Positions 18,738 through 27,231 of a stretch of 32,544 bases of DNA are shown here, in pieces. Below the pieces are notes generated by a model. That model made no database searches and was not told where the DNA came from. It saw only the letters and a program-made list of their open reading frames with translations. Origin of the DNA: Gammaproteobacteria bacterium (GTDB lineage: Bacteria; Pseudomonadota; Gammaproteobacteria; GCF-002020875); NCBI GenBank assembly GCA_018648825.1, contig JABGQL010000103.1:1-32544 (forward strand). The letters run 5' to 3'. Position 1 is the stretch's first letter. Each line of letters opens with the position of its first letter. Both the position numbers and the translations under genes were made by a program.

Positions 18738-19811
18738 ATGGCAGAAGCACCACGTATGCCTGAGGAGAGCGGAGTACCCGACGCGTTCCCATTTATGCAC
18801 CCAACCATGAAGGACAACTACGGAAAATGGAAGTTCCATGACCGTCCTCGTCCGGGTGTACTGCACCACGTTGCCAAGTCTGGTGATGAGATCTGGAGTG
18901 TTCGTTGCGGTACGCAGCGTCAGCTTGACCTCTACACTATCCGTTTGCTGGCTGATATTGCTGACGAGTTCAGTGATGGCTTCCTGCGCTTCACTACACG
19001 TAACAATGTAGAGTATCTGTGTAAAGATGAGAGCCGCGTGGCTCCACTGATTGAGCGCCTAACCGAAGAGGGTTTCCCTGTCGGTGGTACCGGTCCTTCG
19101 GTCACTAACATCTCCCATACACAGGGTTGGATGCACTGTGATATTCCTGGTACCGATGCATCGGGTGCAGTAAAAGCACTGATGGATGAGCTGCACGAAG
19201 AGTTTATCCGTGAAGAGATGCCTAACCGTGTGAAGATCACCTCCTCTTGCTGCCAGATTAACTGTGGTGGTCAGGGTGATATCGCAATTAATATTCAGCA
19301 CACTAAGCCACCTAAGATCAACCATGATCTGGTTTCTGGTGTCTGTGAGCGCCCAACAGTAGTTGCACGTTGCCCAGTTGCTGCGATTCGTCCTGCGATT
19401 GTGAACGGTAAGCCTTCACTGGAGATTGATGAGAAGAAATGTGTCTGTTGTGGCGCCTGTTTCCCACCTTGTCCTCCAATGCTGATCAATGATCCTGAAC
19501 ACTCTAAGCTGGCGATCTGGGTTGGTGGTAAGCACTCTAATGCACGTAGCAAGCCTAGCTTCCATAAGCTGGTTGCTGCTGGTATCCCTAATAACCCACC
19601 TCGCTGGCCTGAAGTTTCTGAAGTCGTACTGAAGATCCTCAAGGTTTATAAAGAAGATGCGAAGGATTGGGAGCGTATGGGTGAGTGGGCTGAGCGTATC
19701 GGCTGGCCTACATTCTTTGAGAAGACTGGTCTGCCATTCACTAAGTATCACATCGATACTTGGCGCGGTTCCCGTGCAAGCCTGAACAACTCTGCTCATA
19801 TCCGCTTCTAA
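18738..19811 (+). CDS. dsrB: Dissimilatory sulfite reductase beta subunit
   Basis: TRNNVEYLC, SHTQGWMHCDIPGTDASGAVKA, SSCCQINCGGQGDIAI, CVCCGACFPPCPPM. Confidence 0.98.
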   Translation: MAEAPRMPEESGVPDAFPFMHPTMKDNYGKWKFHDRPRPGVLHHVAKSGDEIWSVRCGTQRQLDLYTIRLLADIADEFSDGFLRFTTRNNVEYLCKDESRVAPLIERLTEEGFPVGGTGPSVTNISHTQGWMHCDIPGTDASGAVKALMDELHEEFIREEMPNRVKITSSCCQINCGGQGDIAINIQHTKPPKINHDLVSGVCERPTVVARCPVAAIRPAIVNGKPSLEIDEKKCVCCGACFPPCPPMLINDPEHSKLAIWVGGKHSNARSKPSFHKLVAAGIPNNPPRWPEVSEVVLKILKVYKEDAKDWERMGEWAERIGWPTFFEKTGLPFTKYHIDTWRGSRASLNNSAHIRF

Positions 19812-19822
19812 GGAGTGTCGAG

Positions 19823-20215
19823 ATGAAATTTTCAATTCAGGTAAATGAAGGCCCTTATCAGCATCAGTCTGCGGATAGTGCTTACAACTTTGTAAAGGCC
19901 GCACTGGAGAAGGGGCATGAGATCTTTCGTGTCTTCTTCTACCATGATGGTGTCAATAACGGCACTCGTCTAGCGAGTCCACCACAGGATGATCGTAATG
20001 TTCAGCAGCGTTGGAGTGATCTGGCGAAAGAGCATGAGCTTGATCTGGTGATCTGTGTGGCTGCTGCGCAGCGTCGCGGAATCGTGGATGACGGCGAGGC
20101 AGAGCGGAACGGTAAGGATGCTACCAATATTATGGATGGCTTCCGTATCTCCGGTCTGGGACAGCTGATTGAGGCGGGCATTCAGGCGGATCGCTTGGTT
20201 GTCTTTGGCGATTAA
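19823..20215 (+). CDS. dsrE: Sulfurtransferase DsrE (start revised from 19760)
   Basis: Aaggag RBS just upstream of ATG at 19823; MKFSIQVNEGPYQHQSADSAYNFVKAALEKGHEIFRVFFYHDGV...LDLVICVAAAQRRGIVDD with conserved Cys. Confidence 0.95.
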   Translation: MKFSIQVNEGPYQHQSADSAYNFVKAALEKGHEIFRVFFYHDGVNNGTRLASPPQDDRNVQQRWSDLAKEHELDLVICVAAAQRRGIVDDGEAERNGKDATNIMDGFRISGLGQLIEAGIQADRLVVFGD

Positions 20216-20240
20216 CTAGAAAATTTTTTAGGAGAAGAAA

Positions 20241-20648
20241 ATGTCTGAGATTAAAAAGTTTGTCTACGTCAATCGTAAGGCACCGTACGGTACGGTCTAC
20301 GCACTGGAGTCACTGGAAGTGGTTCTGATTGGTGCAGCCTTTGATCAGGACGTACGTTTGATCTTTATGGATGATGGTGTATTCCAGATCAAGAAAGATC
20401 AAAATACTGAAGGTTCCGGTCTGAAGAATTTCTCGCCAACCTACAACGCATTGGGCGACTACGATGTCAATAAGATCTATGTTGAGAAAGAGTCTCTGGA
20501 AGCGCGTGGGCTGACCTTGGATGATCTGATGGATCTGACCTACGAGGATGAGGATGATGACTGGGCTGAGAAGTCCTCTATCAGTCTGGTCTCTGCCGAT
20601 GAGATCCGTGATCTCATGGAAGACAGCGATGTCGTTCTCAGTTTCTAG
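20241..20648 (+). CDS. dsrF: DsrF (DsrEFH sulfurtransferase complex)
   Basis: KFVYVNRKAPYGTVYALESLEVVLIGAAFDQDVRLIFMDDGVFQIKKDQ; position between dsrE and dsrH. Confidence 0.95.
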   Translation: MSEIKKFVYVNRKAPYGTVYALESLEVVLIGAAFDQDVRLIFMDDGVFQIKKDQNTEGSGLKNFSPTYNALGDYDVNKIYVEKESLEARGLTLDDLMDLTYEDEDDDWAEKSSISLVSADEIRDLMEDSDVVLSF

Positions 20649-20665
20649 GATACAGGAGATTAAAC

Positions 20666-20953
20666 ATGCTACATATTGTAAATAAGTCACCTTTCCAGAA
20701 CGACTCTTTCATCTCTTGCATGGCTCACGCCGCTGAGAGCAGCACGGTGTTGCTGATTGAAGATGGCGTCTTTGCAGCACTGAAAGGCAGCAACGTCGCC
20801 GACCACCTCTCTAAGGCTAAGGTTATTGCCCTACAGAGTGATGTCTCAGCGCGTGGCATCGATGCCAATTTGGCAGAGGGTGTAGAGCTGGTGGACTATG
20901 CGGGTTTTGTGGATCTGGTTGCGGATAATGAAAGCGTTCAATCTTGGGTTTAA
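20666..20953 (+). CDS. dsrH: DsrH (DsrEFH sulfurtransferase complex)
   Basis: MLHIVNKSPFQNDSFISCMAHAAESSTVLLIEDGVFAAL; conserved Cys. Confidence 0.94.
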   Translation: MLHIVNKSPFQNDSFISCMAHAAESSTVLLIEDGVFAALKGSNVADHLSKAKVIALQSDVSARGIDANLAEGVELVDYAGFVDLVADNESVQSWV

Positions 20954-21024
20954 GTAGACCTGGGTTTTAATAACGCGTTTTGAATTTTTTTAAATTTTAA
21001 TTTTTTCTGATTAGGAGAAATGTT

Positions 21025-21360
21025 ATGCCAAGTATGGACGTAAATGGTAGTGCAGTAGAAGTTGACGAAGAGGGTTACCTCAGTGATATCAACGACTGGA
21101 ACAGAGACATCGCTTCAGCCTTGGCTGAGACCGAAGAGGTTGAGCTGACTGATTCTCATTGGGAAGTGATCGACTTCCTGCGTGAGTATTATGACGAGTA
21201 TCAGATCGCTCCAGCAGTACGTGTACTGACTAAGGCGATCGGCAAGAAGTTGGGTAAGGATAAGGGCAACAGCAAGTACTTGTACGAGTTGTTCCCATAT
21301 GGCCCAGCAAAGCAGGCTTGTAAGATTGGTGGCCTGCCTAAGCCAACTGGCTGTATCTAA
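21025..21360 (+). CDS. dsrC: DsrC sulfur carrier with both C-terminal cysteines
   Basis: C-terminus YLYELFPYGPAKQACKIGGLPKPTGCI: both redox Cys present. Confidence 0.98.
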   Translation: MPSMDVNGSAVEVDEEGYLSDINDWNRDIASALAETEEVELTDSHWEVIDFLREYYDEYQIAPAVRVLTKAIGKKLGKDKGNSKYLYELFPYGPAKQACKIGGLPKPTGCI

Positions 21361-21369
21361 GTGTAACGT

Positions 21370-21392
21370 CCCAGCTGTTGTATAGGCTGGGA
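21370..21392 (+). promoter_or_regulatory. Hairpin cccagc-N-gctggg after dsrC
   Basis: cccagctgttgtataggctggg, 6-bp stem; immediately upstream of a stronger hairpin. Confidence 0.35.
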
Positions 21393-21405
21393 ATTAGACT
21401 TTGAA

Positions 21406-21431
21406 TCTGGGGGGTGTACGCACCCCCCAGA
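21406..21431 (+). promoter_or_regulatory. Very stable hairpin in the dsrC-dsrM intercistronic gap
   Basis: TCTGGGGGGTG-TACG-CACCCCCCAGA, perfect 11-bp GC-rich stem with UNCG-type loop; not followed by a T-tract. Confidence 0.65.
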
Positions 21432-21548
21432 CTCTAAACCAAGAATTTCTGGTATTGGCTATACCCAAAGTATGCTGTACGTATACTCCAAAGGGATAGC
21501 GGATACTGCAACGGACTGATCTGAGATGACCGCGGAGGCGAACGGCAT

Positions 21549-22271
21549 ATGTTAACTGGACTATTTGCCATACTATTTTACGCAGCGACCGCCATTCTGG
21601 TGGTGGGTGTTGCCAATCGAATTGCTGCCTATTGGCGCACACCGGCTCCGCTTAAGATCCCAACCATGCCTGCACCTCGCACACAGGGTGGGATGGTCTA
21701 CCGTATGGGCCGCGAGGTCGTACTATTTGAGAGCCTGTTCCGTTCCAATAAGTGGATCTGGATCTTTGGCTGGATGTTCCATATGGCACTGTTTCTGGTG
21801 CTGCTACGTCACGGTCGCTACTTCCAAGAGAGCCCATGGTTCCTCACTGAGGTGGTGCAACCTTTCGGTAAATATGGTGGTTTTGCAATGATTGCTGGAT
21901 TGGCAGGGCTCTGGGGACGTCGTTTCCTGGTCGAGCGAATCCGCTACATCAGCACCCCTTCTGACCACTTGATGTTGATACTGCTGCTCGGTATCGGTAT
22001 CAGCGGAATGATGATGACCATGGTTGCCCATACTGATATTGTTGCACTGAAGCATTTCATGATTGGCCTGATGGTGTTTGATTGGAAGCCTCTGCCTGCG
22101 GATCCTGTGCTGATTGCCCACCTCTCACTGGTGATTATACTGATGGTGATCTTCCCGATCAGTAAGCTGATGCATGCCCCAGGCATCTTCTTCAGCCCAA
22201 CACGTAACCAGATTGATGATTCACGTGAGAAGCGTCACATCGCCCCCTGGGCTGCTGAGATGGAGAAATAA
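21549..22271 (+). CDS. dsrM: DsrM membrane cytochrome b subunit (NarI-like)
   Basis: 240 aa, multiple TM helices, conserved His residues, directly upstream of dsrK. Confidence 0.94.
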   Translation: MLTGLFAILFYAATAILVVGVANRIAAYWRTPAPLKIPTMPAPRTQGGMVYRMGREVVLFESLFRSNKWIWIFGWMFHMALFLVLLRHGRYFQESPWFLTEVVQPFGKYGGFAMIAGLAGLWGRRFLVERIRYISTPSDHLMLILLLGIGISGMMMTMVAHTDIVALKHFMIGLMVFDWKPLPADPVLIAHLSLVIILMVIFPISKLMHAPGIFFSPTRNQIDDSREKRHIAPWAAEMEK

Positions 22272-22274
22272 GAC

Positions 22275-23816
22275 GTGGCCAAGAAAGTAGATTTTGATAC
22301 CCCTGCACTGAGCGAATATCTGCAGATTCCGGTACTGCAAGAGGGGGCGATGGCCCACTCTTCCCCCTTCGTGGCTAAGCCTGCCCATCAGGAGCCACTG
22401 AACTTCCCGGGTGAGTTGGTCGAAGACTGGCACGATCAGGCTATCGCCAAGATGGAGGATCTGAGCAAGACTTCACGTAGCTTCAGCCTCTTTCTCGATA
22501 TCTGCGTGCATTGTGGCTCCTGTACCGATAAGTGCCACTACTTTATTGGTACCGCAGATCCGAAAAATATGCCGGTTGCTCGACAAGAGCTACTGCGCAG
22601 TGTCTACCGTCGTTACTTCACCTTTGCCGGTAAGTATTTCCCCAACTTGGTGGGCGCAAAAGATCTAACCCGTGAGACCTTGGATGAGTGGCACAGCTAC
22701 TTCCACCAGTGCTCTGAGTGTCGTCGCTGCTCCGTATTCTGCCCCTACGGCATCGATACTGCAGAGATCACCATGGCCGCGCGCGATATTCTCGACGCTG
22801 TCGGTTATGGTCAGAAATATGATAATGAGATTCTTACCAAGGTATTGAAGATCGGTAACAATCTTGGGCTGCCTGGCCCTGCATTGGCCGCTACACTAGA
22901 GGATTGTGAAGAGGATCTGGAAGAGGAGACCGGTCTGCCAGTGCGCATGCCACTGAATGAGAAGGGTGCCGACGTATTGTTGATCACCCCTTCCGCAGAT
23001 TTCTTCGCAGAACCGCATATTGATGGGCTGATGGGGTATGCCAAGGTGTTCCACCAAGCAGGCATCAGCTGGACCATGAGTGATTACGCCTCTGAGGGTG
23101 CCAACTTCGGCATGTTCATCGGTAACTACCCAACCATGAAGAAGGTGGCTGAGCGTATTCGTACCGCTGCTTTGGAGCTGGGTGTGAAACGCGTTATCGT
23201 CGGTGAGTGTGGTCATGCATGGCGTGTGGCTTACAGCTTCTGGAATACCTTGGCTGGAACCGGTCACGGTGCTGCAGCGGATGATAAGTATGCGCAGATG
23301 CTACAGAAGCAGCTGGATCCACGCTATCCAGCGCCGCAACATATTATCGAATTTACCTATGACCTGTTGCAGCGCAATGCGCTGAAGATCGACAAGTCTG
23401 CCAATGATCACCGCACCGTAACCTTCCACGACTCCTGTAATGTGGCGCGTGGTACCGGTATGGGTGGTATCGAGCGTGGTCAGTTTATCCTACCGCGTGA
23501 AGTGATTAAGGCCGTAGTGAATAACTATGTAGAGATGGACAGCTCTACCATGTTTGAAGAGACCTTCTGCTGCGGTGGTGGTGGTGGTCTGCTAACAGAC
23601 GACCTGATGGAGTTGCGTGTGAAGGGAGCCTTGCCGCGTATGAACGCCTTGAAGAAGGTGTTTGATGACGAGGGTGTTGATACATTGGCGGCGATCTGTG
23701 CAATTTGTAAGAGCCAGTTCACCAAGGTACTGCCGTTCTATGACATGCCCATGCACATGATTACCAGCGTTCACCAATTGGTGGGTGACGCACTAGTATT
23801 TGAGAATAACGATTAA
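22275..23816 (+). CDS. dsrK: DsrK, HdrD-like Fe-S protein (GTG start)
   Basis: CVHCGSCTDKCHYF, CSECRRCSVFCPYGID, CCG-type motifs (HDSCNVARGTGM, CCGGGGGLL). Confidence 0.96.
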   Translation: MAKKVDFDTPALSEYLQIPVLQEGAMAHSSPFVAKPAHQEPLNFPGELVEDWHDQAIAKMEDLSKTSRSFSLFLDICVHCGSCTDKCHYFIGTADPKNMPVARQELLRSVYRRYFTFAGKYFPNLVGAKDLTRETLDEWHSYFHQCSECRRCSVFCPYGIDTAEITMAARDILDAVGYGQKYDNEILTKVLKIGNNLGLPGPALAATLEDCEEDLEEETGLPVRMPLNEKGADVLLITPSADFFAEPHIDGLMGYAKVFHQAGISWTMSDYASEGANFGMFIGNYPTMKKVAERIRTAALELGVKRVIVGECGHAWRVAYSFWNTLAGTGHGAAADDKYAQMLQKQLDPRYPAPQHIIEFTYDLLQRNALKIDKSANDHRTVTFHDSCNVARGTGMGGIERGQFILPREVIKAVVNNYVEMDSSTMFEETFCCGGGGGLLTDDLMELRVKGALPRMNALKKVFDDEGVDTLAAICAICKSQFTKVLPFYDMPMHMITSVHQLVGDALVFENND

Positions 23817-23850
23817 CTACGGAAATCCGTAGTTGTAGTTTTAGTTTTAT
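23815..23850 (+). terminator. Terminator-like hairpin between dsrK and dsrL
   Basis: AACTACGGA-aa-TCCGTAGTT followed by gtagttttagttttatt; overlaps the dsrK stop codon. Confidence 0.45.
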
Positions 23851-23892
23851 TAATAGTTTTAATTTGAGCGATTTAGATAGGAGCATCTGATA

Positions 23893-25872
23893 ATGGCCAC
23901 GCCAAGTGATGAGATGAATACAGAGTTAAACTACCGTCGTTATGAGGATTACCCTCGTGAAGATGGTGAACAGACTTATGATAATGACGAGATGATCTGG
24001 CAGGCAAGCTGGAGTCACAAGTGCCCAACCTATGTACATCAGACTCCGCCATGTCAGGCGAGCTGCCCATCCGGACACGATGTACGTGGTTGGTTGGATA
24101 TCGTTCGTGGCCTAGATACACCGCCGGAAGGCAAGACCATGGAAGATTACGCCTTTGAGTGTTACACCCAGGCTAATCCATTCCCCTCTACGATGGGACG
24201 CGTCTGCCCAGCCCCTTGTCAGGATGGCTGTAACCGTAACGAAGTAGAAGACTTTGTCGGTATCAACTCCATTGATCAGTTTATCGGTGATAATGCGCTG
24301 GAGAATGGCCTCGGTTTTGAGTCCGGTGCTGATACGGGTAAGAAGATCGCGATTGTAGGTGGTGGACCTGCTGGACTGGCTGCGGCCTTCCAACTGCGTA
24401 AGATGGGGCATGGCGCTACCGTATTTGATGATCATGATACCTTGGGTGGAATGATGGTCTACGGTATCCCAGGCTACCGTACTCCGCGTGAGATGCTGGC
24501 AGGTGAGATCAAACGTATCACTGATATGGGCGTTGAGCTGAAGTTGAGCACCCGCATTGGTACTGATGTGACCGTAGCTGATCTAGAGAAAGATTACGAT
24601 GCGATCTTCTGGGCCATTGGCGCACAGTCGGGTCGTCCACTGCCAATCCCTGGTGGTGATGCAGAGAACTGCGTGAGTGGTGTAGCCTTCTTGAGCGCAT
24701 TCAACTCCGGTTCACTGAAGCATATCTCCGGTAAAATTGTAGTGGTGGGTGGTGGTGATACCTCAATCGACGTCGCTTCTGTTGCTCGTCGTATCGGTAA
24801 CATCTCTAATGTCAGTGATAAGGATCGTCCAGAGCGTGTCATCCTGGGTGATACCGCCCATGATGTGGCTGAGACCGCTGCCCGTGAGGGTGCAGAAGTA
24901 GTACTGATCTCTCGCCAGCCTGTTGAAAATATGAATGCAGCACAGCACGAGATTGATGATGCACTGCGTGAAGGTGTTGAGATTCGTGGCTCATTGACTC
25001 CGGTAGAGGTGGTGCTGGATGAGAATGGTCGTGCGACTGGTCTCAAGGTGGCTCAGCTGAGCTATGAGACAGGTAAGGCCGAGGTGATCGAAGGTACAGA
25101 AGAGGTGATTGAGTGTACGCTGATCGCCTCTGCAATTGGTCAGACAGGTGACTTTACCGGCTTTGAGGATCTCGACAATGGTCGTGGCCTGATCGATGCT
25201 ACCAAGAACTATGAAGTGAAAGGTAAAGAGGGGCACTTTGTTGCGGGTGATATCATCCGTCCACATCTGCTGACTACAGCAATTGGCCAGGCCTCTGTTG
25301 CGGTTGAGTCCATTAATACCTATCTCAATAAGAAAGAGATCAAGCCACGTCCAAAAGTTGACGTACACCACTTCCAGCTGATGGATCAGCTGAAGAAGGC
25401 GAGCCTTGAGCCAGAGCAGTTTGAGGCAGAGGGTGAGGGTAAAGAGAAAGAGGACGGTCATCGCGGCACTGCGGATAGTAAGTTTGCCATCCACAACTAT
25501 GAAGATCGCTCTTTTGCATCGGTCATTACCCATGACAAGCTATTCTTGGGCCATTTTGAGTTCACTCCACGTAACCACCGCTCTTTTGTAGAGGTGGATT
25601 CGAATGCAGTACTACAGAACTTTGACGAGCGTATGCAGGGTCTCGATAAAGAGACTGCACAGGCGGAAGCAGGTCGCTGCATGAGCTGTGGTATGTGTTT
25701 CGAGTGTGATAACTGTGTGGTCTTCTGCCCTCAGGATGCGGTGATCAAGGTTCGCAAGAATGAGAGCACACTGGGCCGTTATGTAGATACGGACTACAGC
25801 AAGTGTGTGGGTTGTCATGTCTGTGCTGATGTTTGCCCAACCGGTTACATTCAGATGGGCTTAGGCGAGTAG
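23893..25872 (+). CDS. dsrL: DsrL, GltD-like FAD/NAD(P) Fe-S oxidoreductase
   Basis: IAIVGGGPAGLAAAFQLRKMGH, IVVVGGGDTSIDVASVA, C-terminal 2x[4Fe-4S] CMSCGMCFECDNCVVFCP...CVGCHVCADVCPTGYI. Confidence 0.96.
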   Translation: MATPSDEMNTELNYRRYEDYPREDGEQTYDNDEMIWQASWSHKCPTYVHQTPPCQASCPSGHDVRGWLDIVRGLDTPPEGKTMEDYAFECYTQANPFPSTMGRVCPAPCQDGCNRNEVEDFVGINSIDQFIGDNALENGLGFESGADTGKKIAIVGGGPAGLAAAFQLRKMGHGATVFDDHDTLGGMMVYGIPGYRTPREMLAGEIKRITDMGVELKLSTRIGTDVTVADLEKDYDAIFWAIGAQSGRPLPIPGGDAENCVSGVAFLSAFNSGSLKHISGKIVVVGGGDTSIDVASVARRIGNISNVSDKDRPERVILGDTAHDVAETAAREGAEVVLISRQPVENMNAAQHEIDDALREGVEIRGSLTPVEVVLDENGRATGLKVAQLSYETGKAEVIEGTEEVIECTLIASAIGQTGDFTGFEDLDNGRGLIDATKNYEVKGKEGHFVAGDIIRPHLLTTAIGQASVAVESINTYLNKKEIKPRPKVDVHHFQLMDQLKKASLEPEQFEAEGEGKEKEDGHRGTADSKFAIHNYEDRSFASVITHDKLFLGHFEFTPRNHRSFVEVDSNAVLQNFDERMQGLDKETAQAEAGRCMSCGMCFECDNCVVFCPQDAVIKVRKNESTLGRYVDTDYSKCVGCHVCADVCPTGYIQMGLGE

Positions 25873-25886
25873 GTAATCTTCTGGAG

Positions 25887-25917
25887 ATCGGGTGGCTCAT
25901 GGAGTGAGCGACCCGAT
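25887..25917 (+). promoter_or_regulatory. Hairpin in the dsrL-dsrJ intercistronic gap
   Basis: ATCGGGT-g-GCTCA-tggag-TGAGC-g-ACCCGAT, symmetrical stem with a single G-G mismatch; outer aatctt/aagatt (25875-25880/25924-25929). Confidence 0.55.
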
Positions 25918-25962
25918 TACCGAAAGATTGTATTCAAGTAAAACAAGTACCAGAGGCTGAAA

Positions 25963-26385
25963 ATGGTGTTGTCTAAAAAGTTGAAACAGCGAGTTGGCAT
26001 CCTGGCAGTGGTCTTCACTGCACTGATGGGCTTTGGTTCTGCCGCATTGAGCGACAACCATGGTGGCAAGCATGAGCGCGCGATTGGCGCTAATGCGGGT
26101 GATGCTTGTGTGAAAGAGACATCGTGGATGCGACGCAACCACATGGAGCTGTTGAAGCACGACCGTGATCGTACCCTGCGTCAGGGGATTCGTCCGGTTG
26201 AGGGTAGCATCAAGGGGTGTGTCGATTGTCACGCCAACAAAAATGACCAAGGTGCCTTTATTCCGGTCGATGCCGAAGGGGAGTTCTGTAGTGGTTGTCA
26301 CACCTACACTGCAGTCAGTCTCGACTGTTTTGAGTGCCATGCAACCAAGCCGGATGTTAGCCGTGTGAAGAGGGCTGGAAAATGA
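25963..26385 (+). CDS. dsrJ: DsrJ periplasmic triheme cytochrome c
   Basis: Signal/anchor and three CxxCH motifs: CVDCH, CSGCH, CFECH. Confidence 0.95.
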   Translation: MVLSKKLKQRVGILAVVFTALMGFGSAALSDNHGGKHERAIGANAGDACVKETSWMRRNHMELLKHDRDRTLRQGIRPVEGSIKGCVDCHANKNDQGAFIPVDAEGEFCSGCHTYTAVSLDCFECHATKPDVSRVKRAGK

Positions 26386-27170
26386 GCAAGGATGAGAATA
26401 GATCAGAGCAGCAGGCTCATGAGGCTCAGGTAGTCGACGCAGCACGTCGTCGCTTCCTTGGTCAAGCCGCAGGCGCTACGGCGATTATTGCACCGGGGGT
26501 TACCCTGATGACCATTGCACAGGCCGACAGTGGCGCTGCTGCAGAGGGTGCGAGCAGTGCCAAGCGCTGGGGTATGCTGGTTGATACTAATAAATGTGAA
26601 ACAGGCTGTAATGATTGTGTGGATGCCTGTCAGCAGGAAAATGGCTGGGGCGCAGGCTCTAGCGATGAAGGTCTTTCTGACTCACGCCAGAAGGCGCAGT
26701 GGATTCGCACCGTAACTGTTCGTGACAAAGAGACGAAGCACACTACGCAGTTGCCAATGATGTGTCAGCACTGTGAAGAGCCACCTTGTGTCAATGTCTG
26801 CCCAACAGGCGCATCGATGAAGCGAGCGGATGGTATTGTCTTGGTCGACAAGCATATCTGTATTGGTTGCCGTTACTGCATGATGGCGTGCCCCTATAAG
26901 GCCCGCTCCTTTATTCATGAGTCACTGCACGATCAGAAGAGCCATGCACCTCGTGGTAAAGGTACGGTTGAATCTTGCACAATGTGTGTACACCGCGTAG
27001 ACCGTGGTGATCAACCTGCATGTGTTGAGCGCTGTGACAAGGGTGCAATGATGTTTGGTGATCTGAATGATCCCAACAGTCAAATTTCTAGGAAGCTGGC
27101 ACGCGTCAGCTCCACACAGATTCGTGCTGATTTGGGTACAAAGCCTAGCATTCGCTACAGCGGTATCTAA
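26382..27170 (+). CDS. dsrO: DsrO periplasmic ferredoxin-like protein (Tat substrate)
   Basis: RRRFLGQAAGATAIIAPG twin-arginine signal; multiple 4Fe-4S motifs (CQHCEEPPCVNVCPTGA, CIGCRYCMMACPYKA). Confidence 0.95.
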   Translation: MSKDENRSEQQAHEAQVVDAARRRFLGQAAGATAIIAPGVTLMTIAQADSGAAAEGASSAKRWGMLVDTNKCETGCNDCVDACQQENGWGAGSSDEGLSDSRQKAQWIRTVTVRDKETKHTTQLPMMCQHCEEPPCVNVCPTGASMKRADGIVLVDKHICIGCRYCMMACPYKARSFIHESLHDQKSHAPRGKGTVESCTMCVHRVDRGDQPACVERCDKGAMMFGDLNDPNSQISRKLARVSSTQIRADLGTKPSIRYSGI

Positions 27171-27231
27171 GCGGAAGCAGAACGGAATCTAACGCACAGT
27201 TATTTAGCGAACCTAATTAGGGAAGAGCAAA

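Noticed and set aside
19760-20215. Longer 151-aa dsrE start given in the ORF track
   Set aside because: Would overlap dsrB; ATG at 19823 has a good RBS and gives the expected DsrE N-terminus.
25897-26445. 182-aa - strand ORF opposite dsrJ
   Set aside because: Covers the dsrJ gene with its three CxxCH motifs; shadow ORF.
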